A DNA stretch of 64,000 nucleotides from assembly GCA_022410635.1 (NCBI GenBank), contig JAJVDF010000162.1, positions 936,987 through 1,000,986 of the forward strand. The letters are read 5' to 3'. Shown here piece after piece: positions 1 to 12,586 of the stretch; within the stretch, counting starts at the first letter, position 1; the number at the start of each line of letters is the position of its first letter. Under the pieces are notes generated by a model. It had not been told where the DNA came from and did not search any database. It saw nothing but the letters and a program-made list of their open reading frames with translations. Source of the DNA: Tretioscincus oriximinensis (Eukaryota; Chordata; Lepidosauria; Squamata; Gymnophthalmidae). Position numbers and translations under genes: made by a program.

Positions 1-201
1 GGCTGCCAGTTGTGCAAGTTTTTCATTGCTTGATCCGTCTGCTTTGGAGAACCCAAACTGGCAGGGGTGGGAATTTAGTCCAAGAAATGAGAATATGTAA
101 TGTACATACTAGACTTGAAAGATTCACAGTACAATGATGGAATGATGGCGCCTTCGGCCTGATTTGTATTTGGCCTTATTCTATGAACATAAGAGGACCC
201 C

Positions 202-300
202 TGATGGAAGGGGAGGAGGAGGGAGAAGAGTGAGGAAGAGAAGGAGGAGGAGAAGGAGGAAGAGAAGGAGAATAATTAAAAAGAAGTGAAGTAGAAGTAG
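202..300. repeat. purine-rich GGA/GAA tract
   Basis: Imperfect GGAGGA/GAAGGA repeats that abut the 3' tail of the minus-strand SINE-1 immediately to the right, so this is probably an expanded SINE tail. Confidence 0.8.
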
Positions 301-537
301 AACAGTCTGTTTTTATACCCCACTTTTCTCAACACAAAGGGAATCAAAGGCTTACATAACCTTCTGTTCTTCTCTTCATAACAGAACTTTGTGAAGTAGN
401 GGGGGCTGAGAGAGTTCTGAGGAACTGTGACTAGCCCAAGATCACTCAGCTAGCTTTTTGTGCAGAATAGAACCCGGGGACTTCCAGATAATGTCTCTGA
501 CACTCTAACCAGTACACCAGACTGGCTAAATCGTCAC
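301..537 (-). mobile_element. SINE-1 (tRNA-derived), tail variant b
   Basis: Minus-strand copy. Its tRNA-like head lies near 535 and the B-box region near 470 (aacccggggac, decayed from GGTTCGATTCC). The body matches other SINE-1 copies (agttctttagaactctctcag type). The tail, ttttataccccacttttctc, is shared with SINE-2. It directly adjoins CR1-A sequence on the right. Confidence 0.75.
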
Positions 538-1165
538 AGCCCGTCTAGAGCAGCCTTCTGTTCTGCACAGTGGCTCACAGTTGAACCTGGGCACTCTGAA
601 ATGGAAGAAGGCAAAACTTTCANCTTTTTTGATCCCATGCAAATGTTGTTTCAGGAATCCTGCCTGCTGCTCCATCCCACAGACAATATCAAGACATCTA
701 TCCTAGTAGTTACTGATTCACTTGGACTCCATGAATTTGTCTAAACCTATGCTAAAACTATCCAGGATGCTAGGTATCAGCAGCTCTTCTGGAAGTAAAT
801 TCCATAGACCAAGGACCTTCTGGATTAAAAAAAATGTATTTTCCTTTGTCCGTCTTAGCTCTTCTGCCCTTCAGCTTAAGGAAATGCCCTGTCATCCTGA
901 TATTGTGTGATGGAGAAAACACTTTTTCTCTCTTCATCTAATGCATCTAAATGCACTCAATTAAATTCATGCAGGTAAGAAGGGCTTGATATAAAGACCA
1001 GTTTCTTTTCCTTCTTCTACCCCTAATGTTGAATTTCCTTCTGCGCAATGGTTTGATACCTTCACTGAGCTGTCCACCAACAGCCCAAGACCCTCTTCCT
1101 CAGTGTAACAGAAAGCTTAATCCCCATCAGTTGATAGGAGCAACTGGGGTTCTTTGTCCTGATGG
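538..1165 (-). mobile_element. CR1-A LINE 3' fragment with internal deletion
   Basis: Matches in reverse orientation the 3' UTR and C-terminal coding part of the CR1-A copy at 61972-63240 (aagtaaattccatagacca, tgtgtgatggagaaaaca, and later acagaaagcttaatcccc). The section between about 955 and 1055 does not align, and the tail octamers are missing at the left end. The coding frame is broken. Confidence 0.75.
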
Positions 1166-1289
1166 TCCAGATCGTGCCCTAAGGAGCCTGCTGTCCACAT
1201 GCCACTCTGGGTTAGCACAGGTCCTTCTGTGGCACAAGCTAACCTGGAATGATGTGTGATCAGCAAGACAGTAAGTTCACTTTCTTGAG

Positions 1290-1367
1290 CAGAACAAGGC
1301 CAAGTTAACTGCCCTGAGACCTTCAGGTATTGGGCAGTATAGAAATGTGAATAAATAAACAAGTGCA
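1290..1367 (+). mobile_element. L2 LINE or L2-tailed SINE 3' end
   Basis: Reads actgccctgagaccttcagg and ends gtgaataaataaac, the same 3' end as the L2 copies at 28925-29530 and 51165-51560. Only the tail is recognisable. Confidence 0.6.
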
Positions 1368-1439
1368 AATCAAGCTTTAGGTGCTGTTATTGATTTTGTC
1401 CAGTTGCACTTGGGGCTCCAGGTCTGTAGGGCACCAGAA

Positions 1440-2010
1440 TGTGGAAAGTAACTGTAGAAGGTGCAGAAAAGGACAACAGGAATGATCAAAGGGTCAGAGC
1501 ACCTCCCTTATGAAGTTGGGCTGCAATGTTTTGGTCTCTTCAGCTTTGAAAGATGGTATTTCAGGGGCGATATGACTGAATTCTATAAAATCATGCATGG
1601 GATGGATAAGGTGAATAAAGAAAAATACTTTTTCCATCACCTAACACTAGGACCAGGGAGAAACTGACAGGGAGAGGAGTTAGGACACACAAGGGAAAGT
1701 ATTTTTTCACCTAGAGGGTCACTGGTCTGTGGAAGTGACTTCTAAAGGAGGTGGGGGTAGCTTACAGCCTGGATAGCTTTAAGACAGAATTCATGGACAC
1801 CAAGGGTATAAATAGCTATTAGAATGGATCTCTTGATCCTGTCTCTGGGTTGGAGCAATAGGCAGGATTCCTGAAGTACCATTTGCAGGGAGTTGAGAAC
1901 AGGTGGGGGGGTTGCCTTCTTNTGCTAGAGACTGTCCAGGTACAATTGATGGGCCACAGTGTAAGGCAGAATGATAGACTAGAAGGGCTCTGGCCCCATT
2001 CAGCAGGGCT
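1440..2010 (+). mobile_element. CR1-A LINE 3' fragment
   Basis: Encodes a decayed reverse-transcriptase C-terminus at 1461-1664 (QKRTTGMIKGSEHLPYEVGL...YKIMHGMDKVN), then the 3' UTR ending gggctcctcctataatttta. This is in opposite orientation to the CR1-A copy at 538-1165. Confidence 0.8.
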
Positions 2011-2779
2011 CCTCCTATAATTTTATAGTTAACTTTAAACAAGAAATCATTTTCCTTTCTTCTTTTGTCCATCCGCCTCTCTCACAGAGCCTTAAAAGCC
2101 TTGAGCCCCCTCTNTAAATCCCTATTGGGAACCCAGAAAAAATATGTGACAAACCCCCACACTATTACATGCTGCTGAATGCTTCCCTAACTAGATGTAT
2201 AGTTATTCATTTTTAATGGCATAAAAGCTTAGGTAAAATCTAAATGTTATGCTATTGATAGTTTGGGGGATGAATTTTATTATGCAGTATATAAAAACTA
2301 TAAGCCAATTCAAAATAAAGGNTAGATTTTAGATTGTCTGAAAGATTTAAATTAATAACAAGGCAGTCTGGTGCATAAATATTTATAAGTTAGGCCACCT
2401 GAGTCAACAAGATTTACGTATAGATAATTGTGTATGCGATTGCAGTCTAAATGAATTAGTGAAATCAATGCTGAAACTCATGATAAAGGTATAGATTTCT
2501 TCNAAACCATCCTATCCAGCCTTTTGCAGTAACAGGCTACATTTCCTTCAATTCCTCACAGAAAAAGGCCCTGAGAAGTCGTTGTTACCCATTAGTATTC
2601 CATTTAAGGGATTCCGCCGTGAGAGCAAAAGTAGTTTTATGTAGGTCCAGTTGCGTCAGTTGAAAGCCAGTGTCAAAATGACTGTTCCGAAGTTGTGATT
2701 CAAAAATCTATTTTGCACATTGTGCAGTGAATCATTCTCTGTGGCTCTAGGAAGGTCATTATAATCATATGATAAACTA
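2011..2779. other. no recognisable feature
   Basis: AT-rich sequence inside CHRNA4 intron 2. I see no coding signal and no repeat family that I can name. Confidence 0.5.
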
Positions 2780-3692
2780 ACAAATTGAGGCTGAACCCTG
2801 ACAAGACGGAAGTGCTACTGGTAAAGGGATCCCGTGTCCAGAAACTTGATAGACACCCGGTTCTTGATGGAGCAGGTTTGCTCCAGAAGGAACAGGTGTG
2901 TGATCTGGGGGTCCTTCTAGACTCGTCACTGTCACTTGAAGGTCAGGTGGCAGCGACAGCTAGAACGGCCTTTTCCTATTTACGATTGGTCCGCTAGTTG
3001 CGGCCGTTCCTGGACAGGGGGTCCTTGGCCATGGTTCTTCATGCTCTGGTAACCTCCAGTTTAGACTACTGCAATGCACTCTACGTGGGGCTTCCCTTGA
3101 AGACGGTTCGGAGGCTGGAGCTAGTGCAGAATGCAGCAGCCCGTCTTCTATCGGGTGTGTCTGGCCAGACGTCCATCACACCGGTCCTCAAAGAACTGCA
3201 CTGGCTACCTATTCGCTACCGAGCCCAATTCAAGGTGCTTATACTGACGTATAAAGCCCTAAACGGTTTGGGTCCTGAATACTTGAGGGAACGCCTTTTC
3301 CCATATAGTCCCGCCCGGTCTCTGCGATCAGAAGGAGGGGGCCTTCTAGTCGTCCCCTCCTGCTCCAGGATAAGGGGGCGGGGGCGCGGGGAAGAGCCTT
3401 CTCGGTAGTGGCCCCGATACTATGGAACGGCCTCCCCCCGGAAGCACGCCTGGCGCCATCCTTACAATCTTTTAGGCGCCTGGTAAAGACCTGTCTCTTC
3501 ACCCGGGCCTTTTCATGTTAGCTCCCCCACCAGAGGACGACTTTTTAGACAGTTGTGTTTTATGATTTTAATCTTGTGAAGGGCATGGCGACCCGAATTT
3601 TTTTTAATTTTTGTAAGCCGCCCTGGACACCTTCGGGTGGAAGGGCAGGGCAAAAATCTTTTAAATAAATAAAATAAATAATAGAAAGCTGG
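2780..3692 (+). mobile_element. L2 LINE, ORF2 C-terminus and 3' UTR (broken)
   Basis: The plus strand encodes the L2 reverse-transcriptase thumb and C-terminal region: LNPDKTEVLLVKG and LGVLLDSSLSLEGQVA (2785-2994), a stop at 2995, then VLHALVTSSLDYCNALYVGL and PVLKELHWLPIRYRAQFKVL (2998-3405). A frameshift follows near 3390, after which VAPILWNGLPPEA continues in another frame. The 3' UTR ends gtaagccgccctggacacc and an AAATAAATAAAATAAATAA tail. It is 5'-truncated and cannot be functional, but it is the least decayed L2 in the window. Confidence 0.92.
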
Positions 3693-3784
3693 GCAGAGTT
3701 TCATTTATCTCTACATGNTTCTTTTGTGCACTCAGCCTGGAGACTCACATGGCATGATAGGTATGCTCTCCTTCGAAGGAAAAC

Positions 3785-4105
3785 AGAACATAAGTGGCTG
3801 ATGGTACCACAGCTCATACAGCCCAGCATTTTGTCTCACACCGTGGCTCANCAATTGCACCAGAGGATCTCAAGCAGAAGAAATAGGCAAAACCCATACC
3901 TGATCTCAATGCCCTTAAAATGGCATTTTGGGGAATACTGCCTGTTGATCCCTCCTGGAGGCAATAGCAAGACATCCACCTTAGCATTGATGCACTTGGC
4001 TTCTGTAGATTTGTCTACTCCTATCTTAAAGCTTTCCATGCTGCTAACTATCACCACGCCTTCTGGAAGTAAATTCCATAGACCAATGGGTCGCTTCCAA
4101 CCTTA
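3785..4105 (-). mobile_element. CR1-A LINE 3' UTR fragment
   Basis: Reverse-orientation match to the CR1-A 3' UTR (cccagcattttgtctcacac, tctggaagtaaattccatag). The octamer tail is reduced to aacataag. It ends about 560 bp from CHRNA4 exon 2. Confidence 0.75.
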
Positions 4106-4528
4106 TGATTCTAAACCTTGGCAGTAGCCATTACCCTCCCACCTGTGGCCATCATTACACTCCCATCTATTGGGAAAATATTGCACCAACTAAGGCTGCA
4201 GGCACATGGGGAGTTAAAATNCACAATGTTACACAGGAACGGTTCTTGCTTCTCTGGCTGCAAGCATGACAACTGCGCAAAAGATCAGTTAAATAATATC
4301 CTGGGGCAACAGACCTATTTAACGGAGCAATTTTCCAAATGCATTGCAGAAGCTCCATTAACATGTGGTGTCATGTAAGCGTCATCATGGTCCGAACCCC
4401 CTATGTGCCTGCAGCCTAAGTTGCNCCACCAGAGACATGGGNCAGGCTCTTTGTTCCATCAATCACTNCTGCGTAAAAGTTCATATTTTGAGACCGCATT
4501 CTCGAGAACTTTGGATTTATACACATTA

Positions 4529-5671
<1,143 letters not shown>

Positions 5672-5679
5672 CTAACAAG

Positions 5680-5897
5680 TAGTCTGATCAGATGGCCCCG
5701 TTTTTTTGGGGGGGGGAGTTGGATTGAAAACCCGTTTTAGGAGTGCCTCCCGATTTTTTCTGAGGAAAAAAACATTATTAAAAAACAAAAATATTTTTGA
5801 AAAAAAATCTTTTTTTGAAAAAACTTTCCTCAGAAAAAAACAGGAGACACCCCAAAACAAGGTTTTCTACCCCTCCCTCCAAAAAGGGGTCAGCCAA
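5680..5897. mobile_element. FB1 palindromic element, copy A, with 8 bp target duplication
   Basis: The two halves are reverse complements across an AT-rich centre. The left half carries gatcagatggcccc, aacccgttttaggagtgcc and tttttctgagg; the right half carries cctcagaaaaaaacagg and aaaaggggtcagcc. Perfect 8 bp repeats CTAACAAG flank it (5672-5679 and 5898-5905), as for hAT-type insertions. The right end has lost about 8 bp of the terminal repeat. There is no coding capacity. Confidence 0.8.
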
Positions 5898-6090
5898 CTA
5901 ACAAGTGAGATTTTTTCTGATCATGTGACCCCCTCTCCTATCAGCCATTTTGTCTGCTGTGAGGAGGAAGCACTGTAGTCCTAAAACCAATATGTTGCCT
6001 TGCTAACAACATAATTATTGTTGCACATAATACAACAATGGTACATTTATTACTATCTTTTCATCCTCAAAATTACCACTNGCTCTAGTC

Positions 6091-6292
6091 TAGGCTGACC
6101 AGATGACCCCTCTTGTGGGGGTTGAAAACCCGGTTTTGGGGTGCCTCCCAGTTTTTTCTGAGGAAAACAAAATAAAAAAACAATTTTCAAAAAAAATATT
6201 GAAAACAAATTCCTCAGAAAAAAAACTGGGAGGCACCCCAAAAACGGGTTTTTAATCCCCCCCCCCAAAAAAAGGGGTCATCTAGTCAGCCT
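6091..6292. mobile_element. FB1 palindromic element, copy B
   Basis: The most symmetrical FB1 copy: taggctgaccagatgacccc at the left and ggggtcatctagtcagccta at the right, with arms of about 90 bp around an A/T centre. Flanks CTCTAGTC and CACTGGTC agree at 6 of 8 positions, a possible decayed 8 bp target duplication. It lies under 200 bp from copy A. Confidence 0.8.
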
Positions 6293-6784
6293 ACACTGGT
6301 CAGAACTAAATTTTAATCCAGCCTCAGTACATTTTCAGAATGGAAAAACACAGCTTCAAAGGGAAGGATGTTTTTCTTTCCACATTATCTAAACCTAAGA
6401 CAGATCTTCTGAATTAGAAAATGCCAAAACATCTTGCCATTTTGTTGAAGTTGGATTGCACAGTGCCTTGTCTAATACTTCTATTTGCATAGCTCCTACA
6501 TTTATAAACAGACCAATTTCTATTGACCACATAGTTTTTTTTTGGGAATTTAAGCTTGATTAATGCCCCAACCCCAAATGGTTGTATCATATTGCAGGGC
6601 CACCATAAATGTGATCACCCATTTGTTGATTACAATTCCAGTATTGCGGGTTTATATTATTATTGATATGGATATTTACATTCTGTACTACCTAAAAATA
6701 CATTTGTGGATACAGAATTGGAATACATCCACAAATTCATCCATCAACAAGGGACTTAAAAGAGCCCATAGTTTTCTGACATGC
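6293..6784. other. no recognisable feature
   Basis: AT-rich intron sequence without coding or repeat signal that I recognise. Confidence 0.5.
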
Positions 6785-6932
6785 TTCGAGCAGGCTCAGT
6801 CGCTAAGGAGATCGTCTCTCACCTAGAAGATCAGGTTTCGAGGCCCTGTGTCCGACATGGGGAAGGGTGCCAAATATCCTACTTCTTGTTAGGCTCTAGA
6901 GTGATACAAGGCATACGTACCTTGCCAGATTG
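6785..6932 (+). mobile_element. SINE-2 (tRNA-derived), 5' part
   Basis: Head with A-box-like gctcagtcgctaagg and B-box-like caggtttcgaggccctg, as in the full copy at 22415-22735. The body runs directly into the TATG microsatellite. Confidence 0.7.
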
Positions 6933-6964
6933 TATGTATGTATGTATGTATGTATGTATGTATG

Positions 6965-6995
<31 letters not shown>

Positions 6996-7137
6996 TGTAT
7001 GTATGTATGTAATGTATGTATGTATGTATGTATGTATGTAATGTATGTATGTATGTATGTATGTAATGTATGTATGTATGTATTATGTATGTATGTATTA
7101 TGTATGTATGTATTATGTATGTATGTATGTATGTATA
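6932..7137. repeat. (TATG)n microsatellite, about 205 bp
   Basis: Tandem TATG units, first uninterrupted and then broken periodically by TAATG and TATTATG variants. It is followed by aagcaaataaataaacc, an L2-type tail, so the array expanded inside or at the tail of the adjoining SINE. Open frames here on both strands are repeat artefacts. Confidence 0.95.
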
Positions 7138-7159
7138 AGCAAATAAATAAACCAGCCTT

Positions 7160-8898
7160 AAGAACAAATCCATGCAAAACTGATAGACTCCCAAATGAGA
7201 TTCATCTGTCTGCCTCTATACTGTATAGCTGTTTTGTTTTTGTTTTAATCTGATGATGTCAGTCTGCAGACCTCAAACTATTTAGGTTTAGGGCTAAATA
7301 ATTGTGTAGGTTTGAGCTCTACCCATCTGCCTTTTTTCATCAAATTGCCAGACTGCAGTATTCTCAATTTAATCTCTAGTTTGCTTTGGTGAAAGTAAAG
7401 CTCCAACATTAAAACAATCCAATTCTATTTCTGCAGCAAACAACACAGTTGCCTTCATCCAGAAGCTTTAGGGGACGGTACATTTTCACATGTAAACTAA
7501 CATTAGGTTGTAAGTGTCTACCCTTTGTTGCGTGTATAACTGGGGACTACCTTCAGCAACTTTTACAAACAACTTTATTTATGGACTTATGCTAATAAAG
7601 CAAAAGCCCTCCTGATGGAATGACACCAGATGAGTGGACTATTTTTATTTCTATAAAGAAATAGCTGCTAGGTATATCCAACTTATCCTTAAAAGCACTG
7701 AACACTGCAGTTTGCACTCTGCTAGTTTTGGACCAGAACCAAATCTCATCAACATCTACTGCCAGAAGAAGCCATTGAGCTATAGTTGAACATTTATCAG
7801 CAGATATAAATCTTCTTTTTCCAGAAGACATCACAGAAGAACTGATTATGTGCTCTGGTCAAATCCAGAGAATACCCCTAACATTAGCCATGCAAGATTA
7901 TACGTAACTAACTTTAGATTCACAATTCTTTTAGACCTGCACTTTAGCCACGTGCCTAAAGGTAACTGACTTCTCGTTTTGATCTTTTCCAAGAAGTTAC
8001 GCACAATTAAACAAGCATAGCTTAGATTTGTTGCTCCCTTCTGAAAACTCAAGGCTAAATAAATGCCTCAAGAAGCCATTGCAAAGCTTGGAAATGTAGG
8101 CATTAAGCGTAATCAATCTAAAATAAAAGTGCACATTTGAACAAAATTGTCATTGGTCAGCCGATTAAGTGGAAGACTTTAAAAAGCATTGCGCCTGCAA
8201 TATTAAAAATGGAATCTGAGCAAATGCAGCCGATCATTTAATCATTTAGCTGGTAGCATTATTAGTGAATGAACTTCTGGAGCAGGAGACATGAGTTCAG
8301 GAGAAGAAAATGTTATGGTCTTGGTGAGATTTCTAGCAAGAGGGCTTGTAGCATTTTATGGTATGNTCCAACATATCAATGTGGATTAGCTTCACAAATG
8401 AAGCGGGTGTCTGCATCTGATGCAAGCCCACTGGGGCCTGATGAGTCCCATGAGGGATAGGCAGATCTGGTCACATCAACTACAGAAGAAAGTCTTCTCT
8501 GCAGGAATTCTTAAAGGAGGAGACAGGATAATATGTCTCTAACAGCCACGATAGGTGATTAGAGCAAATCACCAACAGTAGTCAATATGGCAGACATTTC
8601 TATTGTGTAAATGCAGACTGGAAGCATAGCTACAAGGGAAAAGTAGCATCATGGATGCTATTCAAGAACATTCTGGGTGAAATCACACAGTGCAGACTTC
8701 CAAGGCATGTCCATCAACCCGAGANCAGTTACACTATATTACATATATAATAGTTATGACCAATCATGCCTCATGCGCATTATCTCTGACTTGCATGTAG
8801 ATTGCATCATCCACATAGCACTTGGATTGCATCATCCACCTTTGCTGAGTCTACCTGGAAAATAACTCATTATTTTTTCCATTCTCTGACAATTTCTT
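7160..8898. other. no recognisable feature (intronic)
   Basis: About 1.7 kb of unremarkable AT-rich intron sequence. No exon, tRNA or repeat family was identified. Confidence 0.45.
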
Positions 8899-8912
8899 TA
8901 GAAGGTCCTTTG

Positions 8913-9454
8913 TTTTGTTTTGTTTTTTGTTTTTTTTTAATTTGAAATAACACAAAATAGTGAAAAAATACATATAAAAACGTAACAGAAAGTTAATTAT
9001 ATCCATATATAAAATCAGGAGCGTGATTAANTTAGNTTCTGCATAAGTGGAAAAATATTATTACATACATTTTGCCATGNTGACATTTCGCCTCTTGCTT
9101 CCACATATCTAATCAATTTGTTCCAACGTTCCCTTTGCACCAAAAAGGTTATATTGCCATTATGATATAATCTTTTCTCTTTAACCAAATCGTATTTCAT
9201 AATTTCTATCACATAGCTTTGCCATCTTCTAATTGTCCATTTTTGTTCATCTTTCCAGCCAAAGGCTCTTGTTAGTAAAGCGGCNGATATTAAGCNTTGG
9301 CNTAGGAATTTGTCTGAGTTAGATCTTATAGCTTCGGGTGATTGACCAAATAGCCATATTTCAATATTCCAACTGATGTTAACTCCCAAAATTGTATTAA
9401 TAATTACTTGAATTACTTGCCAAAAGATTTTAACTTTTTCGCACGTCCACCACA
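8913..9454 (-). mobile_element. L1 LINE 3' end, 5'-truncated, with target duplication
   Basis: The minus strand encodes the L1 ORF2 C-terminus (MWWTCEKVKIFWQ, then GWKDEQKWTIRRWQSYVIEI), a 3' UTR and a poly-A tail (T-run 8913-8938 on the plus strand). Exact 14 bp repeats TAGAAGGTCCTTTG flank it (8899-8912 and 9455-9468). Only the last part of ORF2 is present, so it is a dead-on-arrival copy. Confidence 0.92.
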
Positions 9455-9822
9455 TAGAAGGTCCTTTGATGATGCCTCTTTGCCCTGATGGCCAGTATGG
9501 TTTGGGGCAGGCAATGATCTCTTATTCTGGAAATATGCCCCTTTCAGCTCAGCTGCTTTTTCAGTAGCACGAGCCCAATGCTGGAGACTTCTGCCTACTT
9601 ATGGACTGTGGCATTGGTGATGTAGTCATTCCACTAAGAGTGAAGGAAAGTGTGGAGACATCAATAGTGGAAGCGCATGAGGAGTTGTGATGACCAACAT
9701 CTCAGCCCCATACAGAAGAATGGAGAGAACCATGACACTGCACACATTGACCTTTGTGCTTTTTTTCAGAGGCTTCAGATGGACTGAACAGCACCTTAGA
9801 GACTAACAAAAAGATTAGTCAA

Positions 9823-10050
9823 TGTAAGGAGGAGGAGGGAAAGAAGGAGGCGGAGGAGAAGGAGGAGGAGNGTTAAGGATTTTTATACTCCACTTTGTTC
9901 AACCCAGACTCAAAGCAGCTTACATAATCTTCTGTTCTCTTCATAATGGACACCTTTTGAAGCAGGTTGGACTGAGAGAGCTCCAAAGAAATGTGGCTAG
10001 CCCAAGACATTTATAGAGAAATGCAGTGTCAGTGGCAGATCATTATCCTT
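9823..10050 (-). mobile_element. SINE-1 fragment (tail b) with purine tail tract
   Basis: Purine repeat 9823-9870, then tttttatactccactttgtt and a body matching SINE-1 up to about 10000. The tRNA-like head is degraded or absent. Confidence 0.65.
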
Positions 10051-10439
10051 TCATGCAAAAGAGTCCAAGTTCATTCACTGATTTATCCTTGAAAGAATAA
10101 TAATTAACAAACAAACAAAAATACCCCACAACCACATTTCTGTAGTCATCTAAATAAATCTGAGTTGAGGAAGAGGCTTAAGAATTTATGGTACGATGGG
10201 GTCTTGGGTTTGTTGGCTATCCTTCGAGAAGAGTCCATTTCCTTGTATCAGTTTCTTAGGCTGTTTTGCAACACGTAATTTTAATCCACACCCAATCCTG
10301 AAGAAGAAAAATCCTGGTTTAATCCAGTTTAATTCAGAACTGAAGATGATGTAAGAAGACGTGTCAGAACATCACCTCAAATTTGTGAAGCGTGCCTCTT
10401 TCTGGTCTTATCTTGGTCTATATCTTAGAAAAGGAGTCC

Positions 10440-10560
10440 TTCATCTGCCTTCTAGTGTAGTCTGGGGCAGGCTCCTGCCCTAGCCTACACTAGCATGTGG
10501 ATGACAGGCTCCTATCCTGGGATACAGCCCTGAATAAGGCTCAGGGTGCAAAGAGTCCGT
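10440..10560. mobile_element. MITE-TAA related fragment
   Basis: Shares cactagcatgtggatg and aataaggctcagggtgc with the MITE-TAA copies at 50898-51060 and 28422-28543. The terminal repeats are decayed. Confidence 0.45.
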
Positions 10561-10879
10561 GACTGACCACTGATTGTTCAACATACTTCTCAAGCATGTT
10601 AAACTGAGCAACAGATATATTCTGTTTTGATATAATATTCTGCAAATGCGATCTAGTCCTCAAAAGTCAAAAGGAAAACCTCAGAAGTTGGATCAACCCA
10701 GAATAGCAAAGATGCATGATCAGAATTCTTATCATTGGTGTTTTCTCAATTTTTTCTCAAATATTTGAGAAACATATTCCTCCAACTTTATCCCACCTTT
10801 CACTTTAGAATATGCCAGGATGGATTTAATAAAAAAAACATGGATAGAAACTAGGATTTCCAGGAAAAAAAATACAGCA

Positions 10880-11055
10880 TAGAGGTTTAGTTTAGTGATT
10901 AGACTGCTGGAGTTTTACCTAGTAGTCTCCTGGTTCAAGTCCCCACTCCTCCATGAAGCCAGCTGGGTGACTTTGAGCCAGTCACACTTCTTTAGATCTC
11001 TCTCAGCCCCACCTTCTTCACAGGTTTGCCGTTGTTTTCTACTTGCTATGTTATC
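10880..11055 (+). mobile_element. SINE-1 head and body
   Basis: Head tagtttagtgattagactgc, B box tggttcaagtccccac, then agccagctgggtgactttg. It is truncated before its tail. The A and B boxes show its RNA polymerase III origin; it is not a tRNA gene. Confidence 0.8.
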
Positions 11056-12104
11056 CCAGAGGGAGGGGGGAAGAGTAGGCCTGCCCAGGGGNGTGGCTTC
11101 CTGATTCCCTGATTGNGAAGAGGTAAGACTGAAGGAGCCAGCCAATAGGTCCTCAAGTAGCCAGCTGGCCATAATATAAAAAGTGGACTGACCAGGGCCT
11201 TTCTGTTTGGGTGCCTTGACGTTCCAGGAGGTCCGCTGCTAGCCTGCATCTGAAGGTGGGGCTGGAGTGAATGGAAACCTGGATAGGTCATATTGAGACT
11301 AGGCCTAGGCTGAAACTAACCTAGGGGTACTTTAAATACTGGCTGTGGAATGTTTCCAATTCACTAATCTGATGAGTGTGTGCTCTGGTCAGAGCTACCA
11401 GCTCTTATCTGACTTGGCCTTTTACATTTTCCACCTTTAATCTATTGTAACAACAAACCTCTTTGTTTATTTGATTTTAAAAACGTCTATCTTTTGTTTT
11501 ACTCCTCACCTTCCCATAAACAACCATTCAACTGGTGAGGGCTGAGATAAAGCCCATTCATATAACCACAAAGGGCCTTGTGACAGGCATATGGTGCTGG
11601 GAGTCTAAGCAGTCATGGGTGCTGGTTCCATAGTGTGGAACCCCTAGACTGGAGGGTCTGTGAGCCTGGGTCCTCAGGTAGGGCTCGTCACAGGGTGTCT
11701 GTTGTAGAGAATTAGAAACTGAACCTGAAGACAAGTCCTCTTTTCTACAGTCGTTAAAGGTTCAAAGCTCTACCCCACATTTTATGTGGGAACCCTACAT
11801 GCAAAACATGATTAAAATATAATGTTCTTATCATGGCAGATCTATTAAGATGCAAATAGACATCAAAGCCTTGGATAAACAGCAATGTTTTAATCATGCG
11901 TTGCCTGTAGTTACTATCCTGGAAGGCTGATCCAAATTTTGGAGTCACCACAAAAGAAGATTTTCTTGGTTTTCACAACGTCTTGTACTTCTGAGGACAA
12001 TGGAGGTAACTGAAAGCCCTCCTCATTTGATCTTATATCCAACATCTTCACCTAACACCCTGCCTGGTCATATCTTTACTTATTGTAAAACCTTCTTCAG
12101 TTCC
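11056..12104. other. unassigned, possibly LTR-derived
   Basis: No ORF. A TATA-like ataatataaaaagtgg at about 11172 and pyrimidine-rich stretches recall an LTR, but I found no paired ends or target duplication, so no class is assigned. Confidence 0.25.
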
Positions 12105-12500
12105 CTTTCATTTCTGTGGAGTGGTTAAGGGACCTAACTCATCTAAGAATGTTTAGTCTGCAAAACAGAAGACTGAGAGGAGACCTGATAGATGTCTGCA
12201 AATGACTGAAGGGCCATCACAGAGCTGAGGGATCAACCTTGCTCCCATTGGCACATGGAAGGACAAGAAACAATGGGATGAATCTGAGAAGAAGTAGATT
12301 TAGATTAGATATTAAAAAAAACCTTTCTGACAGTAAGGGTGACAAACCAGTGGAACAGTTTGCAAAAGGAGGTGGTGAGTTTTCCTTCCCTGGAAGCCTT
12401 CAAACCATCTGAGATGGTTTAATGAATCCTACATTGAGCAGGTGGTTGGATCTCATAACCCTGGAGGTCTCTTCCAATTCAATGATTCTTTGATTCTGAA
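12105..12500 (+). mobile_element. CR1-B LINE 3' end
   Basis: Contains gaatgtttagtctgcaaaac and aaccctggaggtctcttcca, ending in a tail like aatgattctttgattctg. This is the usual CR1 3' end, 5'-truncated, with no intact frame. Confidence 0.85.
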
Positions 12501-12586
12501 AAATAGCCTCGAACCTGTTTTTGAGAACTAAAATCCATTCCACAAAACTAAAGATGAACTGAAGAAAGTTTAAAGATTGACTTGGT

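Noticed and set aside
6889..7253. Open frames of MYVC and THTYI repeats
   Set aside because: Direct translation of the TATG microsatellite on both strands.
11056..11760. Possible full LTR
   Set aside because: TATA-like and pyrimidine-rich pieces exist, but no matching ends, target duplication or internal retroviral sequence.
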